Assembly: GCA_030278955.1 (NCBI GenBank)
Contig: JAOANR010000014.1
Coordinates: 13,518,068-13,582,067 of the forward strand
Source: Hygrophila difformis
Lineage: Eukaryota > Streptophyta > Magnoliopsida > Lamiales > Acanthaceae
Length of the DNA stretch: 64,000 nt
Reading direction: 5' to 3'
Shown one piece after another: positions 1 through 10,000 of this stretch. How positions within the stretch are numbered: position 1 is the stretch's first letter; each line of letters starts with the position of its first letter. The notes beneath the pieces were generated by a model. It saw nothing but the letters and a program-made list of their open reading frames with translations, was not told the DNA's origin and made no database searches. The position numbers and the translations under genes are program-made.

Positions 1-20
1 AGTTACGGTTTAGTCATTGA

Positions 21-287
21 ACCAAAATTCCCCCAATAATTTTATTTAAAGATAATTCGGTTTGTATAGCCCAATTGAAAGGGGGATATATCAAAGGAGA
101 TAGAACGAAGCATATTTCACCAAAGTTCTTCTACACTCACGATCTTCAAAAGAATGGTAAAATTTATGTGCAACAAATTCGATTAGAGAATAATTTAGTG
201 GATCTATTTACCAAGGCATTGCCGACTGCAACATTCGAGAAGCTCGTGAAGAAAATTGGAATGCAGCGGCTTCGAGATGAAAAATGA
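21..287 (+). pseudogene. Ty1/copia polyprotein, C-terminal RNase H fragment
   Basis: The frame is open from just after a TGA at 18-20 to the stop at 285-287. It encodes the end of a copia-type polyprotein: a DNxS/A-type stretch, then KGDRTKHISPKFFYTHDLQ and a tail ending in LVDLFTKALP, typical of the RNase H end of plant copia elements. The rest of the polyprotein lies outside the window to the left or is lost. A poly-purine stretch and a probable LTR start follow within 140 bp, as expected for the 3' end of such an element. Family assignment is from recognisable motifs and was not searched. Confidence 0.85.
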
Positions 288-426
288 TGTCCAAATCAGA
301 GAGAGCAATGAATACAAGAATACTATACTTTTTTTTTTTCTTCACTAAGATTTTTTTTCCTACGGGGTTTTTCGTAGTAAGGTTTTAACGATGCATATTC
401 TGTGTACATAAGGCATCCAAGGGGAG

Positions 427-736
427 TGTTGTGACTACATTAAATAAGCTACGTGGATGCCTTATCTTCACAGAGCATTTCCACTTTACCACCTAATTGC
501 GGCTCTGTAATGGCGGCTAAAAGTCTATCATCAACTCATCCGGTCCAAAATCCACACTTCTTTTACTTTTTTATTATTATCTATATCTCTATATATATGT
601 GTATTATATTGCATTTATTATAAGCAAAAAAATCCATCTATGCTCAATATATTCAGTGATTGATGCCATCTGCTATTGTATTTATTAACCTTTGGCACTA
701 CTCTTTTATTTTTCCATATTCGTTATATCTATAATA
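427..736 (+). mobile_element. Probable 3' LTR of the copia element (start clear, end unclear)
   Basis: Purine-rich AAGGGGAG at about 419-426 is followed by TGTTGTGAC at 427, the usual polypurine tract and LTR start of copia elements. The boundary sits in a hairpin: TAAGGCATCCA (409-419) pairs with TGGATGCCTTA (454-464). I see no clear LTR end before the MITE at 739. Confidence 0.6.
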
Positions 737-738
737 TA

Positions 739-996
739 CTTCCTCCGTTCCTAAATTATTAACGCATTGGGAGTTTTGTCACTGTTTATTGAGTAACTTT
801 GATTCAACTTTTTAATACATTTATATAAGATAAAATATAGTCAAGTGAGATCTTGTTGGATTCGTCTAATCACATAGATTTAGAATATCAAATTTTCATA
901 ATTTTTTCGTGTGCAATTTGTGTTATTATGGATTAAAAATGTGTATTGAATTGCGTGAAATATGGGTCCGTGGCAAATATTAAGGAACGAGGGTAG
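739..996. mobile_element. Stowaway-type MITE
   Basis: Starts CTTCCTCCGTTCC and ends GGAACGAGGGTAG, inverted ends of the Stowaway (Tc1/mariner-derived) type. It is flanked by TA on both sides (737-738 and 997-998). Length is 258 bp and there is no coding capacity. Confidence 0.85.
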
Positions 997-998
997 TA

Positions 999-1287
999 TA
1001 AAATTTGTTGATCTTATGAATACTAATGGGCTATTAATGAGCTATAAAGAAGAATTGAATTGAATTGTTGTGTTTAAAATATAATTGAGCTTTGAGAAAA
1101 ATGTAATTTATATTGTATTATTTGTTTATTTATAATTTAAAATTTTTAAATGAATATATTTTAATAAAATACTGTAGAATAATATACTTATTCATGGTTG
1201 AAAATAGAATAGTACAAATTGATTTATTTATTAAAACTTATTAAATATTTGTCAGTATAAAATATTTTTTAAAATTATACTTTACTT
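999..1287. other. AT-rich intergenic DNA
   Basis: No gene or repeat recognised. Strongly AT-rich sequence between the MITE and the LINE target site. Confidence 0.6.
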
Positions 1288-1301
1288 AAAAACAATATGA
1301 A
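1288..1301 (+). repeat. LINE target-site duplication, left copy
   Basis: AAAAACAATATGAA occurs here and again at 21547-21560, directly after the LINE poly(A) tail. The A-rich start makes the exact length ambiguous by a few bases. Confidence 0.8.
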
Positions 1302-1329
1302 TTAAAACAGTCAACCGAGTAAGTCAAGA

Positions 1330-2838
1330 ATGCTCTCTACAGAACCTGACTTCGTTCCTCCGCCTGATTCTTTGCCTCCCGCCGTTCCGCTGCCGGGACA
1401 CGTTTCACACCCTTCTTTCAAGGATGTAGTCAAGAATGGAGGGGCCTCTCCTCCTCCGGTTCATGGTGACACAGCTGATCTCCTGCGGGACAAATTGGCT
1501 ACAATCGACAGGGAGGGGTTAAACGAGCGTTGCCCTAAGATTCGCTTTGCTTCTTCTATCCTTGAGGAGTTCTATACCCCCTGGAAAGAGACCTTGATTG
1601 TTCAGCCGCTGGGCATTAAGATTGGGTTTCTTGCAATGAAGGATAGACTCACACGAGCATGGAAATTGGCTGGTCAGTTCGACCTTCTCGACGTCGGCCA
1701 TGGATGCTTTCTAGTAAAATTTTCACTCCCAGAGGATAAGGAAAAGGTTTTAACAAATGGCCCATGGATGATTTTTGAGCATTGTCTGGCGATAATGAGT
1801 TGGTCGAAGGATTTTGATCCATCCGCTTCTACAGTTAATACCATCCAAACATGGGTTAGGTTTCCGGGGCTCCCGCAAGCATTTTACAGAGAAAGTAGCC
1901 TTCGTGTTATTGCTTCAGCCATTGGCAAACTTATTAAAGTAGATCAAAATACCTTGGCGATCAACCGGGGAAGATATGCTAGAGCATGTGTAGAAATTAA
2001 TCTTGATTCTCCTTTAATTGGCAAGGTAGATGTGGAAGGCAAGGTTATTCCAGTAACATATGAGGGCCTTCACAAGTTGTGTATGAGGTGTGCAAGGTAT
2101 GGACATATGCAAGATAAGTGCCCTAACTCACCTGCGGCAACAACATCTCAGCATCCATCGGCCTCCGGCAAGCCGCCTTCTACAGGATTGGAGAAGGAAG
2201 GTGGACAGCTGGTAAGAAAAAATAAGGAAACGTGTGTTGATCAGGGCGTGCATGGTGGAGACTCTGTGGCGGTTTCTGATGACTCAATGCATGAATCTGG
2301 TCATGTGGAGGAAGGGGGATGCGAGGATAGTTACGTGGGGGAATGGATGACTATCCAGCGCAGAAGGCCTAGAAGAAATAATGATAAGTCCATTGGTATG
2401 AATTCTGGGAGACAGCCAAATTTTTTGGGCCAGAGTTCACATGGGTCTGTGGGTGATAAGCCCAATATGATTTTCCGTCATGGGCCTTTGGAATCGGAAA
2501 ATAGAAGTCCAGCTAAGATACCACTTCAATTTCAGCCTGGCCCGTCACATGGAGGCCTGGTTTGGTCTAAGCATCAGAGGCAGGGTCAAAAGAGAGTAAG
2601 GATTGACCCCCGTCTTCCTTGCACCGAATCTGAAAATCCCTTGAAACAGCCTGTAAGTGAGGTTATCCGCCATCTTTCTACTAAGGATCCTCTTTCTTCA
2701 AGCACTTCGAACTATGAGAATACAAGTCGTATGGAAGAATTGGATGACTCCCCTCCCTGCGATCCGTCAATTGGCATGGAGTCTGAATCACCAAATCCAT
2801 ACAAGGAGGATGAAACTGTGGGTGCCACGCCGGTATAA
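1330..2838 (+). CDS. LINE ORF1 protein (DUF4283-like plus CCHC zinc knuckle)
   Basis: A 502-residue RNA-binding protein of plant L1-type LINEs, thought to coat the element RNA. A proline-rich N-terminus (about 1-50) precedes a DUF4283-like domain (about 70-240), recognisable from the pattern around NGPWMIFEHCLAIMSW and WVRFPGLP. A zinc knuckle CX2CX4HX4C follows, with C251, C254, H259 and C264. The C-terminal half is polar and low in complexity, as is usual. The ATG at 1330 is 28 bp after the TSD, so it is the first good start of the element. The frame is uninterrupted, unlike ORF2. ORF2 starts about 43 bp downstream in another frame. Confidence 0.9.
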   Translation: MLSTEPDFVPPPDSLPPAVPLPGHVSHPSFKDVVKNGGASPPPVHGDTADLLRDKLATIDREGLNERCPKIRFASSILEEFYTPWKETLIVQPLGIKIGFLAMKDRLTRAWKLAGQFDLLDVGHGCFLVKFSLPEDKEKVLTNGPWMIFEHCLAIMSWSKDFDPSASTVNTIQTWVRFPGLPQAFYRESSLRVIASAIGKLIKVDQNTLAINRGRYARACVEINLDSPLIGKVDVEGKVIPVTYEGLHKLCMRCARYGHMQDKCPNSPAATTSQHPSASGKPPSTGLEKEGGQLVRKNKETCVDQGVHGGDSVAVSDDSMHESGHVEEGGCEDSYVGEWMTIQRRRPRRNNDKSIGMNSGRQPNFLGQSSHGSVGDKPNMIFRHGPLESENRSPAKIPLQFQPGPSHGGLVWSKHQRQGQKRVRIDPRLPCTESENPLKQPVSEVIRHLSTKDPLSSSTSNYENTSRMEELDDSPPCDPSIGMESESPNPYKEDETVGATPV

Positions 2839-2881
2839 TTGGATATGGGTAGGTGTGGCTTCTTTGAAATCTTCTCCATTT

Positions 2882-3010
2882 ATGTCTATCTTTGATAATT
2901 TTACAATCCTTTCTTGGAATGTTCGTGGGTTTATGAGTGTGCAAACTCGAAGGGTATTTTCTGATTATGTTCGATGTCATAAGCCCTCATTGGTTTTTTT
3001 GTTGGAGCCT
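2882..3010 (+). pseudogene. LINE ORF2, endonuclease N-terminal piece
   Basis: From the ATG at 2882 the frame gives an exonuclease-endonuclease-phosphatase start with the ILSWNVRG signature of plant L1 endonucleases. It is cut after the codon at 3008-3010 by the LTR retrotransposon. The reading frame resumes at 17494, beyond the second TSD copy. Excision of the element plus one TSD would rejoin the two halves in frame, which shows the insertion happened within a LINE coding region. Confidence 0.88.
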
Positions 3011-3339
3011 TAATAATGGCCAAAAATGACCATTATTTTCAATCCATTTCCGTGTCTTAAACGGGCATTTGATCGCATTCCGTTCTTACATTAAGTAAGA
3101 AAGCAATCGAATTGGACTGATTTATGCATAATTGTAAAAATAGTAAGCTGGTGTGAAAAAGGCATAAATATGTAATTTTATTACATATTTATGTTAGAAA
3201 AATCCAAAAACATGAGAAAAAGAAAAGAAAAGAAAAAGGAATGGAAAAGATGGGAAAAAGAGAGAAGAAAAGCCCACAAAAAGAACAGTTTCGGCCCATC
3301 TGGCCCAATCAAGCAGGCCCAGGAACACCTTTGGCGCGG

Positions 3340-3580
3340 AAGCCCTTTTGTCGCGATGTATGGTTCCGCGACAAAGGAACGCTCCGCGACCAAGCAAGCT
3401 CAGATGAAGGAGAAAACCAGCCGGAGCCCTCTGTCGCGATACCTTTGTCGCGATGCCCTGTTCCGCGACAAAGGCCCATTCCGCGACAAAGATGCATTTT
3501 TAGAGACACAAGACCCAGTCGAGAAGCTTTGCCACATGCAGTGTGTTCCGCGACCAAACTTGGTGCTCCGAGACAAAGCT
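3340..3580. repeat. Cluster of CGCGACAAAG-type motifs in LTR U3
   Basis: About nine copies of TCCGCGACAAAG or its reverse complement CTTTGTCGCGGA, some with one or two changes, lie in both orientations just upstream of the LTR TATA box. The same motif family recurs in the internal promoter at 6520-6935. Confidence 0.85.
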
Positions 3581-3629
3581 GTGATGTGTGTGATGTCTTG
3601 AGACACAATGGGCTCAAATCAAGGCCCAT

Positions 3630-3656
3630 AAGCTTAGGGTTTCCCCTCTATAAATA
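3630..3656 (+). promoter_or_regulatory. LTR promoter: site II, telo-box and TATA box
   Basis: GGCCCATA (about 3623-3630), TTAGGGTTT (about 3634-3642) and TATAAATA (3649-3656) follow in close order. Site II plus telo-box is a known pair in plant growth-related promoters such as ribosomal protein genes. The right LTR has the same arrangement with its TATA box at 15138-15145. Confidence 0.65.
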
Positions 3657-5574
3657 TGAGGTGTTTCCTTTGAGCTAGTGGTCGGTGGAAGCCTTGGCGG
3701 TTCGTCCATTTGGGATTATAATAGCTGCTCAGCTGACTCCTATCCGAATACAGTTTTCCTTTCTTTATTTTAATTTCAAACATGAATCTGGAGCTGTAGT
3801 AATATTAGGTAAAATTTGCCAATGTCATCTAATAATTATTGCAGTGACAGAACATGTGGGTTTTTATCCAAATTCACAGATAGTGGAGTCTAAGATGGCA
3901 GTGGCAACTGTCATTTAGGGAATTTCACTATCTAAAAAACCATTCCATCTGGAATAATTGGGAACTGGATAGCAGATGTTTGCAGTCCAGATCACCCCAG
4001 TTATTTCTGGCATTCTTTTTAGCCAAATAAATTCTTCTCATCCCCGACTATTTCATCTCTGTGTGTCAACTTCTGTCTAAACCCACCTTATATTTTGGGT
4101 TATTTAATTTTACACTTCTCTATAAATTTATGCATGATATTATTATGTAGATATTGTGGTCAATATTATTTTGGGATCCTTCCCTTGGACACAGGAGTCT
4201 TGATTTTAAATCAGATGCTTCATAATAAATTTCCAACAAAAATTCCTCTATAAAATCCGGATCTGAGTAAGGGATACATTCGACAGTTATGACTAATTCA
4301 TATCCGACTGGGGGTTGATTTTGGGAAATTAGAAGCAGAGTCAGCGATTAGGTCTCACCTAGACTGAAAGGATCTGTGTTTTAATTGAGAGTCTAGTACC
4401 TGATAGGGAATGATTTTTCAGATTTATTATTTTCCAAAATTGCTGTTTGTTGGAAATCTTATATTAAATATTGCACTGGATCAGATTTCACTTGGATTCC
4501 GATAAGGTGTGATAGATAATACTAGAGGAACAACATTCGGGCCTTGGTTATTTTCTAAGGTAGGGTTGAGTACTCTTTCAACTGCTATCCTCTTCTGCCA
4601 AAGCCTATTTTTGAGTCCTGAGTGAGTGCATCCGGAACGAACTAATTTATTAGTTCGTTTCATTAGTTTGTATCTCATAACCACCCGACGGGAAGTGAAC
4701 ACTGCGAGCGGTTCACCGAGATTAGGAAATTCTTGATCCACATCTGGTCATTCCGACTGGGGGCTTTCTTTTACTACCAGGGTCAGACTTTCAAAAACCT
4801 CCGAGTGATAGGGTTTTAAATGCTTTCTTTATCGCTTTCTTTTAAATGCTTTCGTTAGAGGTCACTCGGTTGTATTGAGAGTTGTGTAACTGCTACTAGG
4901 ACTGATAGTTAAGGGATAGTTCAGGGCTTGACTAGAATCTTTGGGTGTGACATGGGGGAAGGATAACAGTACTTGGCATCTCAATAAATGATTTGTCGGG
5001 TATTGCTTATCCACCACAGATGAACAATTTATCATTGCAAGGGTAGTTGTGCGTCGGTGGTATCTTAGAATTTATTTTCTTAAGAGCATGTAAACTCTTA
5101 CTGTAAGTACCTGTCTGTTAAAGGGAACATGGTATAGAGAGCATGAGAATTAGCTAACTGCACGAATTATCCCAAGCTAAGATCTGTGTAACAAAATGGA
5201 AGTTTAATTATGTTTCATCTGAATCTTGTCCAATCTTTATTCTTTTCTTCCTGTCTCTTCCGTCATATTTTAACCGCTTTCTTAGAATAATTTTAATTGC
5301 TTTGTTAGACTAAATTTAATCTGCCTTCTAGAATAATTTTATCTGCTTTATTTTAATTGCTTTCATAGCTTAGTTTAAATTATGTTAAGTAGTTGTTAGT
5401 CATTTCTCAACTTGAATTGAGTAACCGAGTGGAAAATCTTAGTAAACGACGTGGGCCCTGCTTCTATCGCACATTCTCCAGTGAACGATCCGGTCTTACT
5501 ATAAATTACTGCAATTTTTGACACCGTGCGCTTTCGGGCCACAGTTTCTTAAACACGAGCAATAAAAACATGAC

Positions 5575-6002
5575 AACTTATAAATATATCCCTAATCACA
5601 ACCCCGCCATCATAAATTGGTTTCATTAAATAAAACCTAACCAGGATCATGATTTTTTCGGAAAATACTCATGTAGTGGGAATCAGTCAAAAAGTTTCTT
5701 GGCAGGAAATCTTATGGCAAGAATTGATGAGAAGTATCATGGCATGTTTGCCGGGGATCCTCAGTGTGACAGGCTGAAGGTCAACCTATCCCGGCTATGC
5801 CATGAGATTTGTCAACAATTCATGACAAAGAGGACCACAGCGCCATTTGAAACCAAAGCACCACACTAGAGTAATAAAAAGACTAATAATCTTGATATAT
5901 CCCTAAACCCTTTCCCGTGAATCATAACTCTTTTCTTTTAATAAATCTAACCTGGTATATTTTAGGAAAACGCTCGTGTGGATGAAATTGTCAAAAGTTT
6001 CA
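5575..6002 (+). repeat. Tandem duplication of the LTR 3' end
   Basis: A segment at about 5575-5700 (ATATCCCTAA through TCAAAAAGTTTC) is repeated in diverged form at about 5870-6002. Each unit ends in a TCAAAAGTTTC-like stretch followed by (A/T)TGGC. The second unit is the real LTR end next to the primer site. Both units are also in the right LTR (about 17055-17190 and 17350-17488). Confidence 0.7.
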
Positions 6003-6020
6003 TGGCGCCGTTGCCGGGGA
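6003..6020 (+). promoter_or_regulatory. Primer-binding site
   Basis: TGGCGCCGTTGCCGGGGA abuts the 5' LTR end. This sequence is the common tRNA primer site of plant Tat/Athila-type Ty3/gypsy elements. I do not assign the tRNA with certainty. Confidence 0.85.
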
Positions 6021-6520
6021 GGATGCAGCGTCGTTTATTAAGAAAATTACATTCCTGATTACTCATAGATTAGCTTAGTTTAATGTAATATATCTAATCC
6101 AGAACAGAAAAAGTACCCTCAAGATTAATTGAACATTTAGAGTACCAAGACTCTAAATGTGAGGATGTTGAACTGAGGAGAAAACCTAACCTAAGGGGTA
6201 TTTATCTGTCTTGCAGGAAATTCGGAACCACCCAAAAAGAAGGAGCAGAAAAAGCATGGAAAACCAGGTTCTTGGTTGGGAAAATTCCACAAATCTGAGA
6301 AATTATTTTCGGAATTTAAAGCAATTTAAGATCCGGAATAAATCTCGCAGATAAATGGAACTGACCCAACCTAATTTTATGCAAGTAGACTATTTTAAAT
6401 AATGGCCCAGTGATTTGAATTTACTTGGACTGAATTCATTCAGGTCCAACTCAAATAAAATGGACGCAGGCCCAACATCACACTCGGGCCCAGTTCGTTG
6501 AAAATTTGAAAATTCAAAAA
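6021..6520 (+). other. Untranslated internal region after the primer site
   Basis: No ORF recognised. It contains AAATGTGAGGATGTTG at 6155-6170, a 16-mer that also occurs at 8440-8455 and directly before the 3' LTR (14486-14501). The stretch from about 6420 resembles the LTR U3 in its GGCCCA motifs. Confidence 0.55.
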
Positions 6521-6935
6521 GTTTGTCGCGGAATGACCATTTTGTCGAGGAACAACGTTCCGCGACCAAGTGCAACTCCGCGACAAAGATCCCCTCATCA
6601 TCAAACCTTGTTTGTCTTTGTCGCGGAGTGACCATTTTGTCGCGATGCCCTGCATCGCGACCAAGTGCAATTCCGCGACAAAATTTTACTTATCCCTGAA
6701 CTCTGTTTGTCTTTGTCGCGGAACACCATATCGCGGAGCATGACTCCGCGACAAAGTCCCTGTTCCGCGACACGGGCACACCACCCCATTCTTCCTTGCC
6801 ATTTTGTCGCGGTACACTTTGTCGCGGTGCATGACTCCGCGACAAAGTCCCATATTCCGCGACACCTCTAATGTCGCCGAGCCTGGTCGCGTAATCCCGT
6901 TCCGCGACAATGGGCTAGGGTTCCGCGACCGACCC
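6520..6935. repeat. Internal cluster of about nineteen CGCGACAAAG-type motifs
   Basis: TTTGTCGCGGA and TCCGCGACAAAG alternate, often as facing pairs around short spacers (for example about 6713-6757 and 6803-6847). The cluster ends immediately upstream of an internal TATA-like box, mirroring the LTR U3 arrangement. It is clearly CpG-rich against an AT-rich background. Confidence 0.88.
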
Positions 6936-6948
6936 ATTAGTATTTAAA
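6905..6948 (+). promoter_or_regulatory. Putative internal promoter (TATTTAAA)
   Basis: ATGGGCTAGGGTT (about 6909-6921) is a site II/telo-box-like pair. TATTTAAA lies at 6941-6948, followed by a pyrimidine-rich leader. The first ATG of the spliced gene (7100) is about 150 bp downstream, a normal plant 5' UTR length. The inference rests on layout and on similarity to the LTR promoter. Confidence 0.6.
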
Positions 6949-7099
6949 CCTCTCCACCTCCCTCTTCTTCCCCACGCTCCCACACTTAGAAATTTTCGGA
7001 AAAACCTCTCGTACTCGAAACTGCCATTCTCGAACGAACACCACCGTGTTCCTTCGCAAACCCGACCATTCTCAAAGGAAACTCTGCCCAATTTCTGCC

Positions 7100-10000
7100 A
7101 TGGAACCTTCGTCTTCATCTTCTCCAAAACGAACCGAACCATGGTAAGCCCTTCTCCATTCTGCCCCAGCGCACCCATTGCCCCTGTTCTTGCGATTTTG
7201 GGGATTTTTGGTGTTCTTGTTCTCGAAATTGTGTGAATGGGTTTTCTTATGGTCTGTTTCACTTAGTGGAGTTTGATTTTAGGGAATGTGTGGTTCGGGG
7301 ATGTTGAATTTTGATTCCCTGTTTATTACTGTAATGGCCGAGCATGATTTAGAGGAAGGGGGAGTGTTGTTTTGTGTTATGAATGCACAAGGGAGTTCGG
7401 TTTTTGATTTTTGATTGAAATTTTTGAACTTAGGGTTGTTGGAAAGCATATTAGCAGTTAGGGGGTGGAATCACCATTGTTCTGTGTGTTTTAAAATTTT
7501 TAGGGCTCTACTGGGTTCTTAGTTATCCTACCTTGGTTTTGTAAATCTTTAGTCTGAGTATTGATTTAGTTATCTGAGGAAACCTTCTGAAATTCTCAAA
7601 TTCCTAGAATGGTGAAATTTGGAAAACCAACGAGCATTTGGGCATTTTTGAATGTCTTGATGTTGTTAGTTTGAAGCATGTCACTGTGTTTGATTTCATG
7701 ATTATGAAGCATGAGGCAGTGTGATTCCATGTTTTAGCCAGGATAAGAGTATGATCTTATGTTTTTGCCTTACTGTGCTCATGAATGTTGCATGCCAATT
7801 TGACATTTAATGTTTTTCCCTGTTTGGCATGACTGTGAATGTATGCTGCAGACATGAAAGTGAGTGTTTGTGTTGTTTTAGCAAGTCTGTGCACACCAAA
7901 GCCCCTTTGGCCAATCACTTTTCCACTAAAAGACAAAAATAGTGATAGGAATTTTGGTTGACAAGTTGTTTTTGTTCCCAATGGAACTAAAAAGTGTGAG
8001 TTAAGTAGCAGTATTTTGCCACCTCAACTGCTACCTCTTTACAAAATCCAAAAATGGGACCACACACATCCCACCTTTCATTAAATAAAATCAAGTCAAC
8101 CTTTTCAAAAATTAAAAATAGTGTTTGCATTTTCTTGAACGTTTTAACTGTCCAATGACAGCCCAAACAATCCAGAAATAGCAAATCCATCCCGCCACGC
8201 CCCCACTGCACATTCCATTTTCGAGCTATCCACTCCATCATCATCGTTTCATTCCATTTTCAACAAGCGCCTCGAGCTTGTTTAATAAAATTGGAAAAGC
8301 AAACTTTTTGGGCCCAATAGCCTACTAAAAAATTTCTCTAAGTCCAAAGACTTAGACTTTTTTTAATTAATTAATGGCATATGCCTTATGATAATGTTTT
8401 GAGTACTAATCAAATAAATCACATTTCGAGCAAAGCTCAAAATGTGAGGATGTTGGTTTTTTTTGGCTTGAAACCCAATTCTAAAAAATGCATAAAAACT
8501 TGATTGGAATTAATACTTCCTATATTTTTCAGGAATGAACTAGTGATTAAGTCAGCTATTGGATTGCACGATTGCACTCTGCATCAGGCAGCAGTAGAAG
8601 CATCTGCAAATAGGACTCAGATTAAGAGGCTCAGGGAAGCTCTGATGAGCGTGTACAGTGTTCCATTGGACCAGGGTACTGAAGCTGAGCTAACATTGAG
8701 ACCCGGATGGGACGTAAAAATCCCCCCTGCAGATAGATCAACCGCTCTGACGAACATAGAAAGGGATTTCTCCCATCACATGCTGAAGTTTTGGGAACTA
8801 ATGACAGACCATGCTCCGCATGATTCCATAATGACACCCGAAGTGCATTTGGAAAGAATCACGCTGAAGTTCCAAATACACACAGCTGTCTGGCAACGTC
8901 ATCTAGAAGATGGAACAGTGGGAATCGATATCTCAAACTATGATATACTCATTCCCGACCAGCCCATAGACCCACAAGTGCGATTGCAGTTCGTGGAAAG
9001 ACCTTTACCGGTAAGCCTGATACTGTCAAAGGGAGCCATTTCAATGCATGAGGCTTTCCCTTGCATTTGGAACCCAAGGTTATTTGATAACATGGGAAGA
9101 GAAGAGCAGAGATGGGTAGCCAGGCAGGCTAAGCTAAGGCATCGGGAGATGAGTTACAACCTGCGCCACAAGCTGAGGAGAATCGAGGAGTTCAACACAG
9201 AAAGGAACTCCACCATGATAAACAAGTTTAGAGAGGAAATCAATGCAGCTCGGAAGGAATGGCACGAAATGGCACTCCTGTGGGGACAAGGCAAAGGTTT
9301 CATAACACAAGAGAGATTGGATGAAGGATTGACCTTGCCAGATGAGGATAATTTTGAGACAATTTTCATAAACAAGCGGTTTGGCCAGACAAGACCAGTG
9401 GAAAAGGGAACTCAGGTGGACCCTGGATTTCCCGAGCACATCAGAGAACTAAGGGAAAAAGCCCTTTATGAGGTGCAGCACCACAATTGGTCAGTATTGA
9501 CCAAAAAGAAAGTGCAACTCAGATTAATGACCGAAGCTGAAGCAAAGGAATATCTGACGTTTGACAAAGCACAGATGATGACTTATGTAACAGAAGAGCT
9601 AGAAAGAGACATGATCAACACCATGATGGAGCAGTATAGAACTTCATATCTTGAACTCCTCATGGAAATGGATAGAGAAGCCTTGAGGTATGGGAAGGAA
9701 GGAAACAAAACAAAGGTCATGCACTATGACCACAAAGTCAGGCGCCTGTTTTGCACACGGATTAAGGAGGCTTGGGAACTTAAACTGGTCCGGGTGACAA
9801 GTCAGACATTCGTGCATGACTATCTGAGATTCGCACACAAACTGTTTGGAACTCAAGAAGCTCAGGAAGATCCGGAAGACCCTGATACTGAGATTGATGC
9901 TTATTTTTCCACCCCTCCTGAGGCCAACCCACAGCCTACCCAGCCAGCAGTACAAGCTTCGGCTTTGCCGCCAAGAGGGCAGACTAACGTGCAAGAAGTT

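Larger units (their letters stand above)
3011..6002 (+). repeat. 5' LTR
   Basis: 2992 bp. U3 holds a cluster of TCCGCGACAAAG-like motifs (3340-3580), a GGCCCATA site and a TTAGGGTTT telo-box. A TATAAATA box follows at 3649-3656. Small ORFs at 3191-3918 and 4481-4741 occur identically in the other LTR, resemble no protein and are treated as chance. The 3' end carries an internal tandem duplication (see its own entry). Confidence 0.93.

Noticed and set aside
3191..3918. Several overlapping ORFs on both strands in the 5' LTR (and identical ones at 14670-15407)
   Set aside because: They lie in the repeat-rich U3/promoter part, appear in all frames, show no protein-like conservation, and are long only because the CGCGACAAAG repeats lack stops.
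4481..4741. 86-codon minus-strand ORF in the LTR (also 15966-16226)
   Set aside because: Present in both LTRs simply because they are copies. No domain, no start context and no support.
6520..6935. CRISPR-like repeat array
   Set aside because: Motifs are in both orientations with irregular spacing and no uniform spacers, and the DNA is from a eukaryote.
6390..6937. ORFs across the motif cluster of the internal promoter
   Set aside because: Repeat-driven open frames in both strands with repetitive peptides; not genes.
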